Shown here piece by piece: positions 33,385-43,526 of a stretch of DNA of 64,000 bases. The translations under genes were made by a program, and so were the position numbers. The notes under the pieces are model-generated. The model was not told the DNA's origin. It saw only the letters and a list, made by a program, of their open reading frames with translations, and did no database searches. The stretch spans positions 496,001 through 560,000 of the forward strand of contig NZ_JACYHF010000001.1 of the NCBI RefSeq assembly GCF_016482685.1. Reading direction: 5' to 3'. This DNA is from Streptomyces sp. DSM 110735 (GTDB lineage: Bacteria > Actinomycetota > Actinomycetes > Streptomycetales > Streptomycetaceae). How positions within the stretch are numbered: the stretch's first letter is position 1; every line of letters begins with the position of its first letter.

Positions 33385-35493
33385 GTGACCACCGAGACCT
33401 ACCGCGACGCCTGGGGCATCCCCCATCTGCGAGCCACCAGCGCACGTGAACTCGCCCGCGCCCAGGGACGGGTGACCGCCCGCGACCGCGCCTGGCAACT
33501 GGAGGTGGAACGCCACCGCGCCCAGGGCACCTCCGCCTCCTTCCTCGGCGCCGCCGCGCTGTCCTGGGACGTGTTCGCCCGCCGCGCCCGCCTCGACGAC
33601 ACCGCGAGACGCTGCTTCGCCGCCCTGGAGAGACGCGATGCGGAGACCGCCGACTGGGTGCGCGCGTACGTGGACGGCGTCAACGCCTCTCTGCCCGAAG
33701 GCGCCGCCCGCACACCGGAGTTCGAGCGCGCCGGACTCGAACCGGGCCGCTGGGAGCCCTGGACCCCGCTCGGCGTCTGGCTCGCCACGCACATCCTGTT
33801 CGCCGGTTTCCCGGCCAAGCTCTGGCGCGAGGAGGCGATACGGCACCTCGGTCCCGAGGCGGTCGGACTGTTCGCCACCGACGGTCCCGGCACCTCCGGC
33901 AGCAACGGCTGGCTGCTCGCGGGGGACCGCACCGACACCGGGCTGCCCCTGATCGCCGGAGACCCGCACCGCTTCATCGAGGACCCCGGCGTCTACCAGC
34001 AGATCCGCCTGTCCTGCCCGGAGTTCGACGTCGTCGGCATCGCCGTGCCCGGCGTCCCCGGCATCGCCCACTTCGGGCACACCGGCACCGTCGCCTGGGC
34101 GATCACCAACGCCATGGCCGACTACCAGGACCTCTACCGCGAGCGGCTGCGCCGCACCGGCGCGGGCGTCCAGGCGCTCGGTCCCGACGGCGCGTGGCAC
34201 CGCGCCACCCGGCACACCGAGTCGGTCGAGGTGGCGGGCGAGTCCCCGGTGGAGATCGAGGTCATCGAGACCGAGCGCGGACCGGTCATCGCGGGCGGTC
34301 CGGAGGGACTCGAATCGGGCTCCCCCGAACCGGAGTCGGTCACCGCCCTCGCCCTGCGCTACCCGCCCCGCGTCACCGAGGACCTCGGGTTCGGCGCCCT
34401 GCTCCCGCTGCTGCGCGCCCGCACCGTGGACGACGTGGACGGCGCCCTGGACGCCTGGGCCGAGCCGGTCAACGTCGTCCAGGCCGCCGACACCGAGGGC
34501 GGACTGCTGCACCGGGTCGCGGGACGCGTACCGGCACGCTCCGACGCCAACCGGCGCCGTCTGGTGCCCGCTTGGGAACCCGGTCACGAATGGCAGGGCT
34601 GGCTGGAGACCCCGCGCACCCAACTCACCGACGGTATCGCGGTGATGGCCAACCAGCGCGGTTTCGCCACCCCGCTCGGCGTCGAGTTCGCCGCACCCCA
34701 CCGCGCCGACCGCATCCACGCCCTGCTCCAGGAACACCGCGTCTGGTCCGCCGCCGAACTGCCCCGCGTCCACACCGACACCTATCTCGGCTCGACCGGC
34801 GCCCTCCTCGACCGCGCCGCAGCACTCGACGGACTCACCCCCGAGGCGACCGCCCTGCGCGACCAACTCCTCACCTGGAACCGGCACATGGACGCCGACA
34901 GCACCGAAGCGGCGGCGTACGCGGCGCTCCGCTCGGCGGTCGTCCGCCGCCTCGCCGCCCACCCCGCCCTCGCCGCCCTCACCGAACCGCCCGCCTACCC
35001 CGAGGTCCTCCTCCCCTGGATGTCCCTCACCGCGCGCATCGGCTACGCCCTCGAACACCTGCTGCGTGCCGAGGAGTTGTACGGCATCGACCGCGACGGC
35101 GCCGTACGCGCCGCGCTGGAGGAGACCGCTGCCGCACCCCCCGCCGGAACCTGGTCCAAGACCCACCGCCTCGCCCCCTGGCGCGCGCTGCCCGGCGCGC
35201 CGTACGACGAGCCCGGTCTCGCGGGCGACCACGACTGCGTGCTGTGCACCTCCGCCGTGCCCGGCATCACCGACCTCGCGGGCCGGGGTCCCGCCGCCCG
35301 CTACGTCTGGGACCTGGCCGACCGCGCCAACAGCCGCTGGGTCGTCCCCTTCGGCGCGGACGGCGTCCCCGGCAGCGCCCACCACCGCGACCAACTCCCC
35401 CTGTGGCTCACGGGAGAACTGGTCCCGGTGGTCACCGACTGGACCCTCCTCACCCTCGAACACACGGAAGACCACGAGGACTTCGATGTCTGA
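33385..35493 (+). CDS. Penicillin-acylase-family Ntn hydrolase (possible siderophore acylase)
   Basis: 702 aa. GTG at 33385 after GAAGGGG. The family's self-cleavage site is G172/S173 in SGSNGW, making S173 the N-terminal nucleophile of the beta chain; LIAGDPHR and HFGHTGTVAWAITNAMAD fit the same domain, with the oxyanion/Asn region further on. No signal peptide is seen, unlike periplasmic PvdQ and most acylases, so it seems cytosolic. It overlaps an AlcB-type acyltransferase gene by 8 bases and starts 20 bases from the iron box. Removal of an acyl group from a siderophore precursor is a reasonable inference. Confidence 0.88.
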   Translation: MTTETYRDAWGIPHLRATSARELARAQGRVTARDRAWQLEVERHRAQGTSASFLGAAALSWDVFARRARLDDTARRCFAALERRDAETADWVRAYVDGVNASLPEGAARTPEFERAGLEPGRWEPWTPLGVWLATHILFAGFPAKLWREEAIRHLGPEAVGLFATDGPGTSGSNGWLLAGDRTDTGLPLIAGDPHRFIEDPGVYQQIRLSCPEFDVVGIAVPGVPGIAHFGHTGTVAWAITNAMADYQDLYRERLRRTGAGVQALGPDGAWHRATRHTESVEVAGESPVEIEVIETERGPVIAGGPEGLESGSPEPESVTALALRYPPRVTEDLGFGALLPLLRARTVDDVDGALDAWAEPVNVVQAADTEGGLLHRVAGRVPARSDANRRRLVPAWEPGHEWQGWLETPRTQLTDGIAVMANQRGFATPLGVEFAAPHRADRIHALLQEHRVWSAAELPRVHTDTYLGSTGALLDRAAALDGLTPEATALRDQLLTWNRHMDADSTEAAAYAALRSAVVRRLAAHPALAALTEPPAYPEVLLPWMSLTARIGYALEHLLRAEELYGIDRDGAVRAALEETAAAPPAGTWSKTHRLAPWRALPGAPYDEPGLAGDHDCVLCTSAVPGITDLAGRGPAARYVWDLADRANSRWVVPFGADGVPGSAHHRDQLPLWLTGELVPVVTDWTLLTLEHTEDHEDFDV

Positions 35494-36100
35494 CCAGACC
35501 CCCTTCGAGCAGCCCCTCCCCGGCTTCGGCACCGTCCGTATCCGCCCCCTGGACCCGGACGCCGACGCCGAGGTCATCCACGCCTGGGTCAGCGAGGAAC
35601 GCGCCGCGTTCTGGGGCATGAACGGTCTCACCCGCGCCCAAGTGGCGGAGATCTACGCCCACATGGCCGGACTCGACACCCACCACGCCCACCTCGTCAC
35701 CAAGGACGGCGCACCCGTCGCCCTGCTCCAGACCTACGAGCCCGCCGCCGACCGCGTGAGCGAGGTGTACGAGGTCCGCCCCGGCGACATCGGCGTCCAC
35801 CTCCTGCTCGCCCCCGCCGGACCGGACGGGCACCGCCCCGGCTGGACCTCCGCCCTGCTGACCGCGATCGCGACGTACGTCCTGGTCGTGCTCGACCGCG
35901 AGCGCGTGGTGGTCGACCCGGACGTGCGCAACACCAAGGCCATCGCCCGCTTCGCCCGCCAGGGCTTCACCACCGGACCCGAGGTCGTCCTCCCGGAGAT
36001 CGACCTCCCGGACGTGTACCTCCCCGAGAAGCGCGCCCAACTGGCGTTCCTGACCCGGGAGACGGCGTTCGCCGCCGGAAGCGGCACCGTTACCGTGTGA
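35486..36100 (+). CDS. AlcB/IucB-type siderophore acyltransferase (GNAT)
   Basis: 204 aa. ATG at 35486 lies within the last codons of the acylase gene, so translation is coupled. Conserved family parts: FWGMNGLTRAQVAEIYAHM, HLVTKDGAPVALLQTYEP, DIGVHLLLAPAG and VVVDPDVRNTKAIARFARQGF. Such enzymes acylate hydroxylamine nitrogen (N-hydroxy-ornithine, -lysine or -diamines) to form hydroxamate chelating groups. No NRPS or NIS synthetase is nearby, so it probably serves a pathway encoded elsewhere. Confidence 0.9.
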   Translation: MSDQTPFEQPLPGFGTVRIRPLDPDADAEVIHAWVSEERAAFWGMNGLTRAQVAEIYAHMAGLDTHHAHLVTKDGAPVALLQTYEPAADRVSEVYEVRPGDIGVHLLLAPAGPDGHRPGWTSALLTAIATYVLVVLDRERVVVDPDVRNTKAIARFARQGFTTGPEVVLPEIDLPDVYLPEKRAQLAFLTRETAFAAGSGTVTV

Positions 36101-36178
36101 GCGCGACGCCACCGGCGTCCGTACGTAACGGGACACGCGGGACACACGGTCACGCGCGGGACGCGGAGGGCGGACGAC

Positions 36179-38008
36179 GTGCGCGGTGAGGAGCGGGAGC
36201 GGCGGCGGCTCGTGGTGCGGTGGCGCGGGGCGCCGTACGGGGTGCTGCGCGGGGCGCTCACCGCCTGCGCCGCCCTCGTCCTGCTCGTGCTCGGCGCCGC
36301 CGTCCCCGCCTCCGCGCACGCCACGCTGCGGGGCTCCGACCCCGCCGACGGAACGGTTCTCCAGCGGGCTCCGCGCGAACTGACCCTCACCTTCAGCGAG
36401 TCCGTCGGTCTGCTGACCGACTCCTTCCGCGTCTACGACCCCCGCAACCACCGCCTGCGCACCGGCGAGGCAGGACACGCCCCCGGGCACTCCGACACCG
36501 CCCGCCTCACCCTCCCCGCCCGCCTCGGCAAGGGCACCTACACAGTCGCCTGGCGCGTGGTCTCTGCCGACAGCCACCCCGTCTCCGGCGCCCTCACCTT
36601 CTCGGTCGGCGAGCGCACGGCCACCCCGGTCACCGCCCTGCCCGACCGCACCGAGAACCAGACCACCACCGGTCTCTACAACATCGCCCGCTACCTCGCG
36701 TACCTGGCGATGGCCCTGCTGCTCGGCACGGCGGCGTTCGCGGTGTACTGCCGCCCGCCGAGCCGTGGCCATCTGCGTCCGCTGCTCCTGGTGGGCGCGT
36801 GGACACTGCTGGGCACGACGCTCGCGCTGCTTCTGCTGCGGGGACCGTACGAGGAGGGCACCGCTCCGTCCAACGCCTTCGCCACCCTCGCCCACACCGT
36901 GACCACGCGCCCGGGCGAACTGCTCCTGCTCCGGCTGCTGTTGCTGCTCGTCGCGGCGGCGGGCGCCCTGACCCTGCGGCACTGGCGCCGCCGTGTACCG
37001 CGCCGGGCGGCTCTCACGACCGCCGCCGTCCTCGCGGTCGCCCTCACCCTCACCTGGTCCGCGTCCGACCACGCCTCGGCGGGCATCCAGGTCCCGGTCG
37101 CCCTCGCCTCCACCACCCTGCACCTGCTGGCCACGGCGGTCTGGCTCGGCGGTCTGGCCGCCCTGCTGCTGACCCTGCGCCGCGCGAAGGACGCGCAGGC
37201 GCTGCCCCCGCGCGTGGTCACCCGCTTCTCCCGCGTGGCCCTGACCTCGGTCGTCGTCCTCGTGATCACCGGTACCTACCAGTCCTGGCGCGGTCTCGGC
37301 TCCTGGCAGGCGCTCACCGGCACGTCCTACGGCCGCATCCTGCTGGCGAAGCTGGCGGCGGTGACGCTGCTGCTCCTGGCGGCGGCGTGGTCGCGGGTGT
37401 GGACGGCGAGCCTGGCGCGCCCCGTGACGGCGGAGCGGGTCCGGGTGCTGGAGGGGGCGGGGGCACCGGCGGTTTCCGAGGCGCCCGAGCCCGTTTCCCC
37501 GTCCTTGATGCTGACGTATCTACGGCGCTCGGTGCTCGCGGAGGCGGCTGTGGCGGTGGTGGTCCTGGTGCTGACGACCCTGCTGACCAGCACGTTGCCG
37601 GGTCGTGCGGCGGAGGAGGCGGCGACCGGTGGGGGTCCTGCCGGGACGGGTGTCGCCGGCATCCCGTCCGCCTCGGTCACCACGATCCCCTTCGACACGG
37701 GCACCCCCGGCGGCCGCGGCAAGGTCCAGATCACCCTCGACCCCGGCCGGGTCGGCCCGAACTCCGTCCAGGCGGTCGTCTACGGTCCCGACGGCGGTCT
37801 CGCCTCCGTCCCCGAGCTGCGGATCGCCTTCCTCCTGCCCAGCCGTGACCTGGGCCCGCTGGACACCAAGGTCACCAACCGCGGCGGCTACTGGGCGGCG
37901 AGCACCTTCAGCCTGCCGATGCCGGGTACCTGGACGATGAGGGCGACGGTGCGGGTGTCGGAGCTGGACCAGGTGACGGTGGAGCGGCGGGTGCGGGTGG
38001 TGCGCTGA
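36179..38008 (+). CDS. CopC-CopD fusion copper-transport protein
   Basis: 609 aa. GTG at 36179 after GGAGGGCGGACGAC. Signal or first TM at about 25-46 ends in ASAHATLRGSDPADG; His of AHA is the start of the CopC domain (about 47-140, SESVGL, WRVVSADSHPVSG). CopD follows with eight TM helices (about 165-455). The C-terminus is a YtkA-like beta domain (GGYWAASTFSLPMPGTW). It should bind copper outside the membrane and move it inward. Fusion of this kind is normal in actinobacteria. Confidence 0.92.
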   Translation: MRGEERERRRLVVRWRGAPYGVLRGALTACAALVLLVLGAAVPASAHATLRGSDPADGTVLQRAPRELTLTFSESVGLLTDSFRVYDPRNHRLRTGEAGHAPGHSDTARLTLPARLGKGTYTVAWRVVSADSHPVSGALTFSVGERTATPVTALPDRTENQTTTGLYNIARYLAYLAMALLLGTAAFAVYCRPPSRGHLRPLLLVGAWTLLGTTLALLLLRGPYEEGTAPSNAFATLAHTVTTRPGELLLLRLLLLLVAAAGALTLRHWRRRVPRRAALTTAAVLAVALTLTWSASDHASAGIQVPVALASTTLHLLATAVWLGGLAALLLTLRRAKDAQALPPRVVTRFSRVALTSVVVLVITGTYQSWRGLGSWQALTGTSYGRILLAKLAAVTLLLLAAAWSRVWTASLARPVTAERVRVLEGAGAPAVSEAPEPVSPSLMLTYLRRSVLAEAAVAVVVLVLTTLLTSTLPGRAAEEAATGGGPAGTGVAGIPSASVTTIPFDTGTPGGRGKVQITLDPGRVGPNSVQAVVYGPDGGLASVPELRIAFLLPSRDLGPLDTKVTNRGGYWAASTFSLPMPGTWTMRATVRVSELDQVTVERRVRVVR

Positions 38009-38042
38009 TGGACGTACGGGAGTGCGCGCGGGGGACCGCCTG

Positions 38043-38636
38043 ATGCCGGTCCCGCAGGACACGACGACCGAGCGGCTGCGGCTGGACGGCACGGAGTTCG
38101 TCCTGCGCCTCACGTCCCGCGACTCCCGCCTGGGTCTGCTCGCCCTGCACGGCGGCGTGGAGGGCGGCACGGCGGAACTCGCGGAAGAGGTGGCGGCGCG
38201 GACGGGCGCGACCTGCCTGACCTTCTCCCAGCCGTCGCCGCCCCGGACGCACATCTCGTCCCACCTCCTGGCGGAGACGCCGTCGAGGACGCTGGAGACG
38301 TTCCTGTCCGCCGTCTCCCTGACGATCTCCCTGCACGGGCATCTGCGACCGGCGACTCCCGACGCGATCTTCCTGGGCGGCAGCAACCGGGAGGCGGCGC
38401 GGACCCTGGCGGCGGCACTGCGCGCCCTGACCCCGTCGTTCACCCCGGTGACGGACCTGACGGAGATCCCCTCCGGCCTGCGCGGTCTCCACCCCCGCAA
38501 CCCGGTGAACCTGACCCGGGAGGGCGGCGTACAGCTCGAACTCCCCCTGACGGCACGGACGCAGGGGCTGCGGGACGTACCGCCGGAGGACGTGGTGGCA
38601 GGCGTGACGGAGGGCGTACGACGCCTGGGTGCCTAG
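38043..38636 (+). CDS. Poly-gamma-glutamate hydrolase-family protein
   Basis: 197 aa. ATG at 38043; an in-frame GTG at 38022 is possible. Family motifs in order: LLALHGGVEGGTAELAEEVA, the HISSHL element, SLTISLHGH, FLGGSNREAA, GLRGLHPRNPVNLTREGGVQLEL-type ending (short parts). The histidines and glutamate are the zinc-dependent amidohydrolase site also found in phage enzymes that degrade poly-gamma-glutamate capsule. The stop codon is inside a terminator hairpin. Confidence 0.85.
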   Translation: MPVPQDTTTERLRLDGTEFVLRLTSRDSRLGLLALHGGVEGGTAELAEEVAARTGATCLTFSQPSPPRTHISSHLLAETPSRTLETFLSAVSLTISLHGHLRPATPDAIFLGGSNREAARTLAAALRALTPSFTPVTDLTEIPSGLRGLHPRNPVNLTREGGVQLELPLTARTQGLRDVPPEDVVAGVTEGVRRLGA

Positions 38637-38661
38637 TGCCTGTCCGCTGGACAGGCACTAG
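38633..38661. terminator. Bidirectional terminator, CTAGTGCC type, holding two stop codons
   Basis: A perfect 13-bp stem, 38633-38645 with 38649-38661, loop GCT. The TAG stop of the plus-strand gene (38634-38636) is in the left arm and the TAG stop of the minus-strand gene (38658-38660) is in the right arm. Confidence 0.85.
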
Positions 38662-39290
38662 TCGAAGCTGAGGCTCCCCGTCCGCTCCCGCTTCAGCTCG
38701 AAGAAGTCCGGGTGCGCGGCGAGCGTCCGCACCGCGTCGAAGATCCGCGCCGCTTCCTCCCCGCGCGGGATGCTGTTCAGCACGGGTCCGAAGAAAGCCG
38801 TACCGTCGATGTGCATCGTGGGCGTCCCCACATAACCACCGGCAGCCGGATCCTTCCCCGCGTCATGGCTGCGCCGCAGCGCGTCGTCGTACTCCGCACT
38901 CCGCGCCGCCGCCGCCAGCCCGGCGGGCAACTTCAGTTCGTCCAGCGCCTCCAGGGTGACGGCGTCGAAGTCCTTGTTCCCCTTGTCGTGGATGCGGCTG
39001 CCGAGCGCGGTGTACAACTCCCGCAGCACACCCGCACCATGAGCCTCGGACGCCGCGACGGCGACCCGGACCGGTCCGAGCGAGCGGTCCACCAAGTCCC
39101 GGTACCACTCCGGCAGTTCATTGCCCTCGTTGTGCAGATGCAGGCTCATGACATGAAACCGCACGTCGAGCCCCCGCAGCGGCTCCACTTCGAGAATCCA
39201 CCGCGAGGCGATCCAGGCGAAGGGGCAGGCGGGGTCGAAGTAGAAGTCGACTCGGGTCGGGGGCTGGGAAGTTGGCGTGTCAGTGGTCAT
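38658..39290 (-). CDS. DsbA-like oxidoreductase, mycothiol-dependent nitroreductase (Rv2466c) family
   Basis: 210 aa. ATG at 39290. Thioredoxin fold with a helical insert. The active-site region is [17 protein letters not shown]; a single Cys followed by PFAW (CPFAW) takes the place of CxxC, as in the Rv2466c group. [12 protein letters not shown] contains the cis-Pro loop. These enzymes use mycothiol to reduce nitro compounds or disulfides in the cytosol. Convergent with the poly-glutamate hydrolase gene. Confidence 0.88.
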   Translation of the reverse strand: MTTDTPTSQPPTRVDFYFDPACPFAWIASRWILEVEPLRGLDVRFHVMSLHLHNEGNELPEWYRDLVDRSLGPVRVAVAASEAHGAGVLRELYTALGSRIHDKGNKDFDAVTLEALDELKLPAGLAAAARSAEYDDALRRSHDAGKDPAAGGYVGTPTMHIDGTAFFGPVLNSIPRGEEAARIFDAVRTLAAHPDFFELKRERTGSLSFD

Positions 39291-39591
39291 GCGGTCGAGG
39301 TTAGGGGTGGGGGCGCGGCGGTTCCGAGGTCCAATTCGGGACGGGAACCCTGGTCCAATGCGCTTGCCCCGGACGCGTCTCGCGTCGGCGCCGCCGGGGA
39401 ATCCGACCCCGCCCCGGTCGACCTCGACCGGCACCCCGCGCCCGCGACCGACGCCGCTTGCACCGACTGCGAGCGTCGAATTCCGCCGCACTTTGATGAA
39501 CCCTAGCCCTTTCTTGAAGATCCACAGAAGCTTTACCGATGTCATTTGCATGTACATGTAGATCCACAACGGTATAGAGAAGGGCCGCCCT
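39291..39591. other. Upstream region of the DUF1906 gene
   Basis: About 300 bases without a supported gene. The last 110 bases are clearly richer in A and T than their surroundings and hold the palindrome CATGTACATG and a ribosome site AGAAGGG before the ATG at 39592. Probably the DUF1906 promoter. Confidence 0.5.
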
Positions 39592-41964
39592 ATGGATCAG
39601 ATGGTTCTCAAGGCGCAGAAATGGGTCAATGCGACCTATGCGGGGGTGTCCGGGTACCACCCGTGTACCGAAAACGGAATGACCGGCTGGGAGACGATCT
39701 ACTCCCTGACCCGGGCGCTCCAGCACGAACTCGGCATCACCGCGCTGTCCGACAGTTTCGGGCCGACGACATGGGCGGATCTGAAGGCGTACGGACCGGT
39801 CGGGCGGGATTCCGGCAACATCAACATGCGCACCATCGCGGAGGCGGCCCTCTACTGCAAGGGCTACAGCGGCGGTGACATCGACGGCGGGTTCAACGTG
39901 GACACCGGCAGCGGTCTGACCGCGCTGGTGGCGGACATGGGTCTGCCCGGCCCGCAGCAGCCGGACCTCCAGATCTACAACGTGGAGCCGAAGGTCTTCA
40001 AGGCGCTGCTGACCATGGACGCGTACGTGCTCACGTCCGGCGGCTCCCACATGATCCAGACCTGTCAGCGGTGGCTCAACGACGCGTACTACCAGAAGGG
40101 TCAGTTCTTCATCGGCCCGTGCGACGGGCACTTCTCCCGCAACGTCCAGCAGGCTCTCGTCCTGGCCATCCAGTACCAGATGGGGCTGACGGACAGCCAG
40201 GTGACGGGCTCCCTCGGACCCACCACGGAAGGCGCGCTCAAGACGACCGCGTACGTGTCCAGCGGCTCGCACGACGCGGGGGCGGCAGGATGGGTGCGGC
40301 TGTTCCAGAGCGCCGTCGCGTTCAACGGCTACGACGCCCACTGGGGCGACGGCGGCGGGACGTTCACCGCCGAACTGGCCGCCACGGTGACCGCTTTCCA
40401 GCAGTTCAGCTCCCTCCAGCCCACCGGCGCCGGCGACTACGCGACCTGGATGTCGCTCCTGGTGTCGACCGGCGACCCGGACCGCAAGGGCACCGCGTTC
40501 GACTGCATGTACCCGCTGAACGCGACGACGATCCAGACGGTGAAGGAGAACGGCTACTCCACCGTCGGCCGCTATCTCATCGGCGGCACGAACAAGGTGC
40601 TGACCAACTCCGAGATAGCGCTCATATTCGACAAGGGGCTGTCCCTCTTCCCGATCTATCAGGACGAGGGAAACGCGCTCAACGACTTCAGCTTCCCGCA
40701 GGGCCAGGCAGCCGGAAAAGACGCGGCGCAGGCGGCGAGCGGATTTGGCATACCGTACGGAACGGTCATCTATTTCTCGGTCGATTTCGACGCCACCGAC
40801 GACGACATCACCAGCGCGATCATTCCGCACTTCCAGGGCGTCGCCGCCGGGATGAGCGAGATGGGCAACCAGTACGCGATCGGCGTGTACGGATGCCGCA
40901 ACACCTGCATCCGCCTCCAGGCAGCGGGTCTCACCACCCGGAGTTTCGTCAGCGGCATGTCGACCGGCTACAGCGGGAACCTCGGCTATCCGCTCCCGGA
41001 CAACTGGGCGTTCGACCAGATCAAGGACTTCACGCTGGCCGCGGGCACCAGCGGCGCCGTGGAGATCGACAACGACATCGCCTCCGGCATGGACCCGGGC
41101 ATCAACAGCGTGACCCGCCCGCGCGACCCCAACGACGCCTTCTACACGTATCTGATCTGGGTCGAGGCGAGAGCCGGTCAGTGGCGGGACCAGGGGCACA
41201 CCTCCCGGTCCGCACAGGAACTGGTCGCGCAGTACTTCCGGGCCCGCACGTCGAAGTACGTGTTCACGGGTTCCGACACCGTCTTCGGTGAACTCGACCA
41301 GGGATTCATCGACTTCGTGAACGGCTACCCCGACCAGCCGTACGCGGGTCCGCTCCGCGACCCGGACCTGCTCTGGGACTCCGACATCGACCACTTCGGC
41401 GCCTCCTTCGGCGCCGTCGTCACCACCGGTCTCGTGGACGACCTCACCTCCGCCAACCTGGCCGACTTCGGGACCTGGGGCGGCGATCTCGTCAGCGTGC
41501 TGGCGCAGTTCTACATGAGCGGTCTCCCCGACGACCAGGCGTACGACTTCGCCGTGAACCAGATCGGCGCCAAGGGAGACAGCACGTACTTCTCCCTCGA
41601 CGACGTCCTCGCCGACCTGGACGCCTGGATCCTGGGCGTTCCCGTCAGGCAGGGCTCGGGCACCGCGCTGTCGACGAGCTTCAAGGCGGACTACGCCTCG
41701 CCCGTCACGGCCGCCGTACGGCGCGGGTCGTTCTACTCGCTCCGGTTCGGCAGCTCTCCCCAGACGGTGAAGGACGCCGCCACGAGCGCGATGACCGGTG
41801 GTGACTCCCATCCGGAGATGGTGGCCATCCGCACGGCCTTCTGGGCCAAGACCACCCAGTCGGTGACCTGCCCGTCCCCCGAGTTCATGTCCGACACCGC
41901 GGTCTCCGGTGTGGCGTCGGCCTTCCGGGACGCCATCGTCCACTACTGCACGGGAATGGACTGA
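39592..41964 (+). CDS. DUF1906 glycoside-hydrolase-like protein with peptidoglycan-binding-like repeats
   Basis: 790 aa. ATG at 39592 ([13 protein letters not shown]). Three PGRP-binding-like helical repeats cover about 1-290 ([30 protein letters not shown]). A DUF1906 barrel is at about 310-520 ([56 protein letters not shown]), related to GH25 lysozymes and Rv2525c. A helical C-terminal domain of about 260 residues is unrecognised. No signal peptide or TM helix is seen although the parts suggest cell-wall contact. The next gene, 1 base away, encodes a Tat-type protein. Confidence 0.85.
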   Translation: MDQMVLKAQKWVNATYAGVSGYHPCTENGMTGWETIYSLTRALQHELGITALSDSFGPTTWADLKAYGPVGRDSGNINMRTIAEAALYCKGYSGGDIDGGFNVDTGSGLTALVADMGLPGPQQPDLQIYNVEPKVFKALLTMDAYVLTSGGSHMIQTCQRWLNDAYYQKGQFFIGPCDGHFSRNVQQALVLAIQYQMGLTDSQVTGSLGPTTEGALKTTAYVSSGSHDAGAAGWVRLFQSAVAFNGYDAHWGDGGGTFTAELAATVTAFQQFSSLQPTGAGDYATWMSLLVSTGDPDRKGTAFDCMYPLNATTIQTVKENGYSTVGRYLIGGTNKVLTNSEIALIFDKGLSLFPIYQDEGNALNDFSFPQGQAAGKDAAQAASGFGIPYGTVIYFSVDFDATDDDITSAIIPHFQGVAAGMSEMGNQYAIGVYGCRNTCIRLQAAGLTTRSFVSGMSTGYSGNLGYPLPDNWAFDQIKDFTLAAGTSGAVEIDNDIASGMDPGINSVTRPRDPNDAFYTYLIWVEARAGQWRDQGHTSRSAQELVAQYFRARTSKYVFTGSDTVFGELDQGFIDFVNGYPDQPYAGPLRDPDLLWDSDIDHFGASFGAVVTTGLVDDLTSANLADFGTWGGDLVSVLAQFYMSGLPDDQAYDFAVNQIGAKGDSTYFSLDDVLADLDAWILGVPVRQGSGTALSTSFKADYASPVTAAVRRGSFYSLRFGSSPQTVKDAATSAMTGGDSHPEMVAIRTAFWAKTTQSVTCPSPEFMSDTAVSGVASAFRDAIVHYCTGMD

Positions 41965-41965
41965 C

Positions 41966-43000
41966 ATGAACGACTCGAAGGTCACCCGCCGCCAGGTCCT
42001 GGTCCTCGGAGGCATCACCCTGGGCGTCGCCGCCGTCACGGTCGCCGGTCCGGGAACCGCGTGGGCCGCCGCCGCGGCGCCCGCCGACGTGACGCTGGTC
42101 CCCGTCGGCGCGAGCCCGGTCGTGGTGCTCCCCCGCGTCGGCGTCCAGCCCGCCGCGTTCCCCAGACAACTGGCCGTACAGGTCCGGCACGCGGGTACGG
42201 ACCTCCCGGCCGGTACCCAGGTGGCCGTCACCTACGACCCCCGGCTGTACTCCCCGCTGCCCGGCGCGGTGGCCACCGCGGGCGACCGGCGGGTGCGCGC
42301 GACGAGCGCCGTCACCACCGATCCCAAGACCGCGCTCACGACCTGCACGGTCACCTTCACCGAAGCGCTCCCGGCGGGCAGCGAGCCGGTGGTCGTCGTG
42401 GGGACCGCGTTCCCCGTGCTCTACCCGCGCGACCTGGTCGCCGGACCCGCGGACGCCAGCGCGGCCGTGGGCCACCGGCACGGCAAACCGCGTGGACGGC
42501 GGAGCCTCCAGCCCGGCCGCCCGCACTCCTTCGGTGGTGTCGCCACGCCGTGGGGCCTGGAGGTCAGCGGCGTGTGGAACCGCCACGCGTGGGCGAACGG
42601 CAAGCGGTGGTACTACTACCCGGCGCGGATCACGCTGGACAGCGTCGGACCGGGCATCGCCCCCGTGCCCGCGTCCTTCTCCGTCGCGCTGGACCCCCAG
42701 GTCGTCTCCGACGTCAAGATCGTCAGCGCCCGGCTCAACAACAAGGCGTACGACGCGGGCGTACGGCTGCTGTCGGTCACCCGGACCGCCACGCTGTTCG
42801 AGACCCGCTGGACCACGCGTGCCAGGCTCAAGTCGGGTGACCGGCTCGACCTCGGTCTTGAGGTGAGGACCCGGAAGCCGTCGGGCGATCTGCCGACCGT
42901 CAAGCACCCGACGGTAGCGTTGATCGACATGGGCAACCACGTCACCCAGCGGCAGACCGGACGCACCTCCATGTCGCGGAGCGATTCCGCGTGGACGTGA
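41966..43000 (+). CDS. Tat-exported protein of unknown function
   Basis: 344 aa. N-terminus KVTRRQVLVLGGITLGVAAVT is a twin-arginine signal with cleavage likely near AWA-AAA (about residue 35). The mature part is beta-rich (VAVTYDPRLYSPLPG, VVVVGTAFPVLYPRDL) and Ig-like, with a His/Arg-rich middle region (HRHGKPRGRR). Begins 1 base after the DUF1906 stop, and its end overlaps the next gene by 10 bases; the three form an operon. Probably a wall-associated protein acting with the DUF1906 protein. Confidence 0.8.
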   Translation: MNDSKVTRRQVLVLGGITLGVAAVTVAGPGTAWAAAAAPADVTLVPVGASPVVVLPRVGVQPAAFPRQLAVQVRHAGTDLPAGTQVAVTYDPRLYSPLPGAVATAGDRRVRATSAVTTDPKTALTTCTVTFTEALPAGSEPVVVVGTAFPVLYPRDLVAGPADASAAVGHRHGKPRGRRSLQPGRPHSFGGVATPWGLEVSGVWNRHAWANGKRWYYYPARITLDSVGPGIAPVPASFSVALDPQVVSDVKIVSARLNNKAYDAGVRLLSVTRTATLFETRWTTRARLKSGDRLDLGLEVRTRKPSGDLPTVKHPTVALIDMGNHVTQRQTGRTSMSRSDSAWT

Positions 43001-43329
43001 TCCTCGTATACCTCCTCACCCTGCCGACGGTGATCGTCGTCGGCTGGCTCCTGTCGTGGTGGGGGAGCCGACGGGTCCGGCGGATCGTGCTGGGCGCCGG
43101 AGCCGTCGTCTCCGTGCTCTGTGTCGTCGTCACCTGGCAGTCGATGGGTACGCCGCCGACCCCGGGGACGGACGGCTGCTCCTCGTCCCTCGCGTGCACG
43201 GACCTCCGCCCGGGCCTCGTGGCCCTGGGCGGGGTGCTGGGCGTCGTGTGCTGCGTCGTACTGCTGCTCCTGACCATCGGGGTCGAGGCGCTGCTGGGCT
43301 GGAGGCGGCGCCGGGTCGTCTCCGGCTGA
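42991..43329 (+). CDS. Small three-TM membrane protein
   Basis: 112 aa. GTG at 42991 overlaps the previous gene. TM helices at about 3-23, 32-48 and 73-98; the loop between the second and third has a Cys pair (GCSSSLACTD) likely outside. The C-terminus is WRRRRVVSG. No family recognised. Last gene of the DUF1906 operon. Confidence 0.75.
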   Translation: MDVILVYLLTLPTVIVVGWLLSWWGSRRVRRIVLGAGAVVSVLCVVVTWQSMGTPPTPGTDGCSSSLACTDLRPGLVALGGVLGVVCCVVLLLLTIGVEALLGWRRRRVVSG

Positions 43330-43526
43330 TGGGGTGTCGTCGCGCCGCCGCCCCGGCTCGGCGTCAACGCTTCGCAAAGTCGAAGGACTAGACCTGTCAG
43401 CAGCCTTGTCCCGTGCCGACCCCGTGGACAAGCTGTGTACATGACACTCGGCGGTGCTCGTTCCCGCCGAAGAGGTCACAGCGGACCCCCACGCAAGCAC
43501 GCCCCTTCCCCACGGAGGTCGGACAG

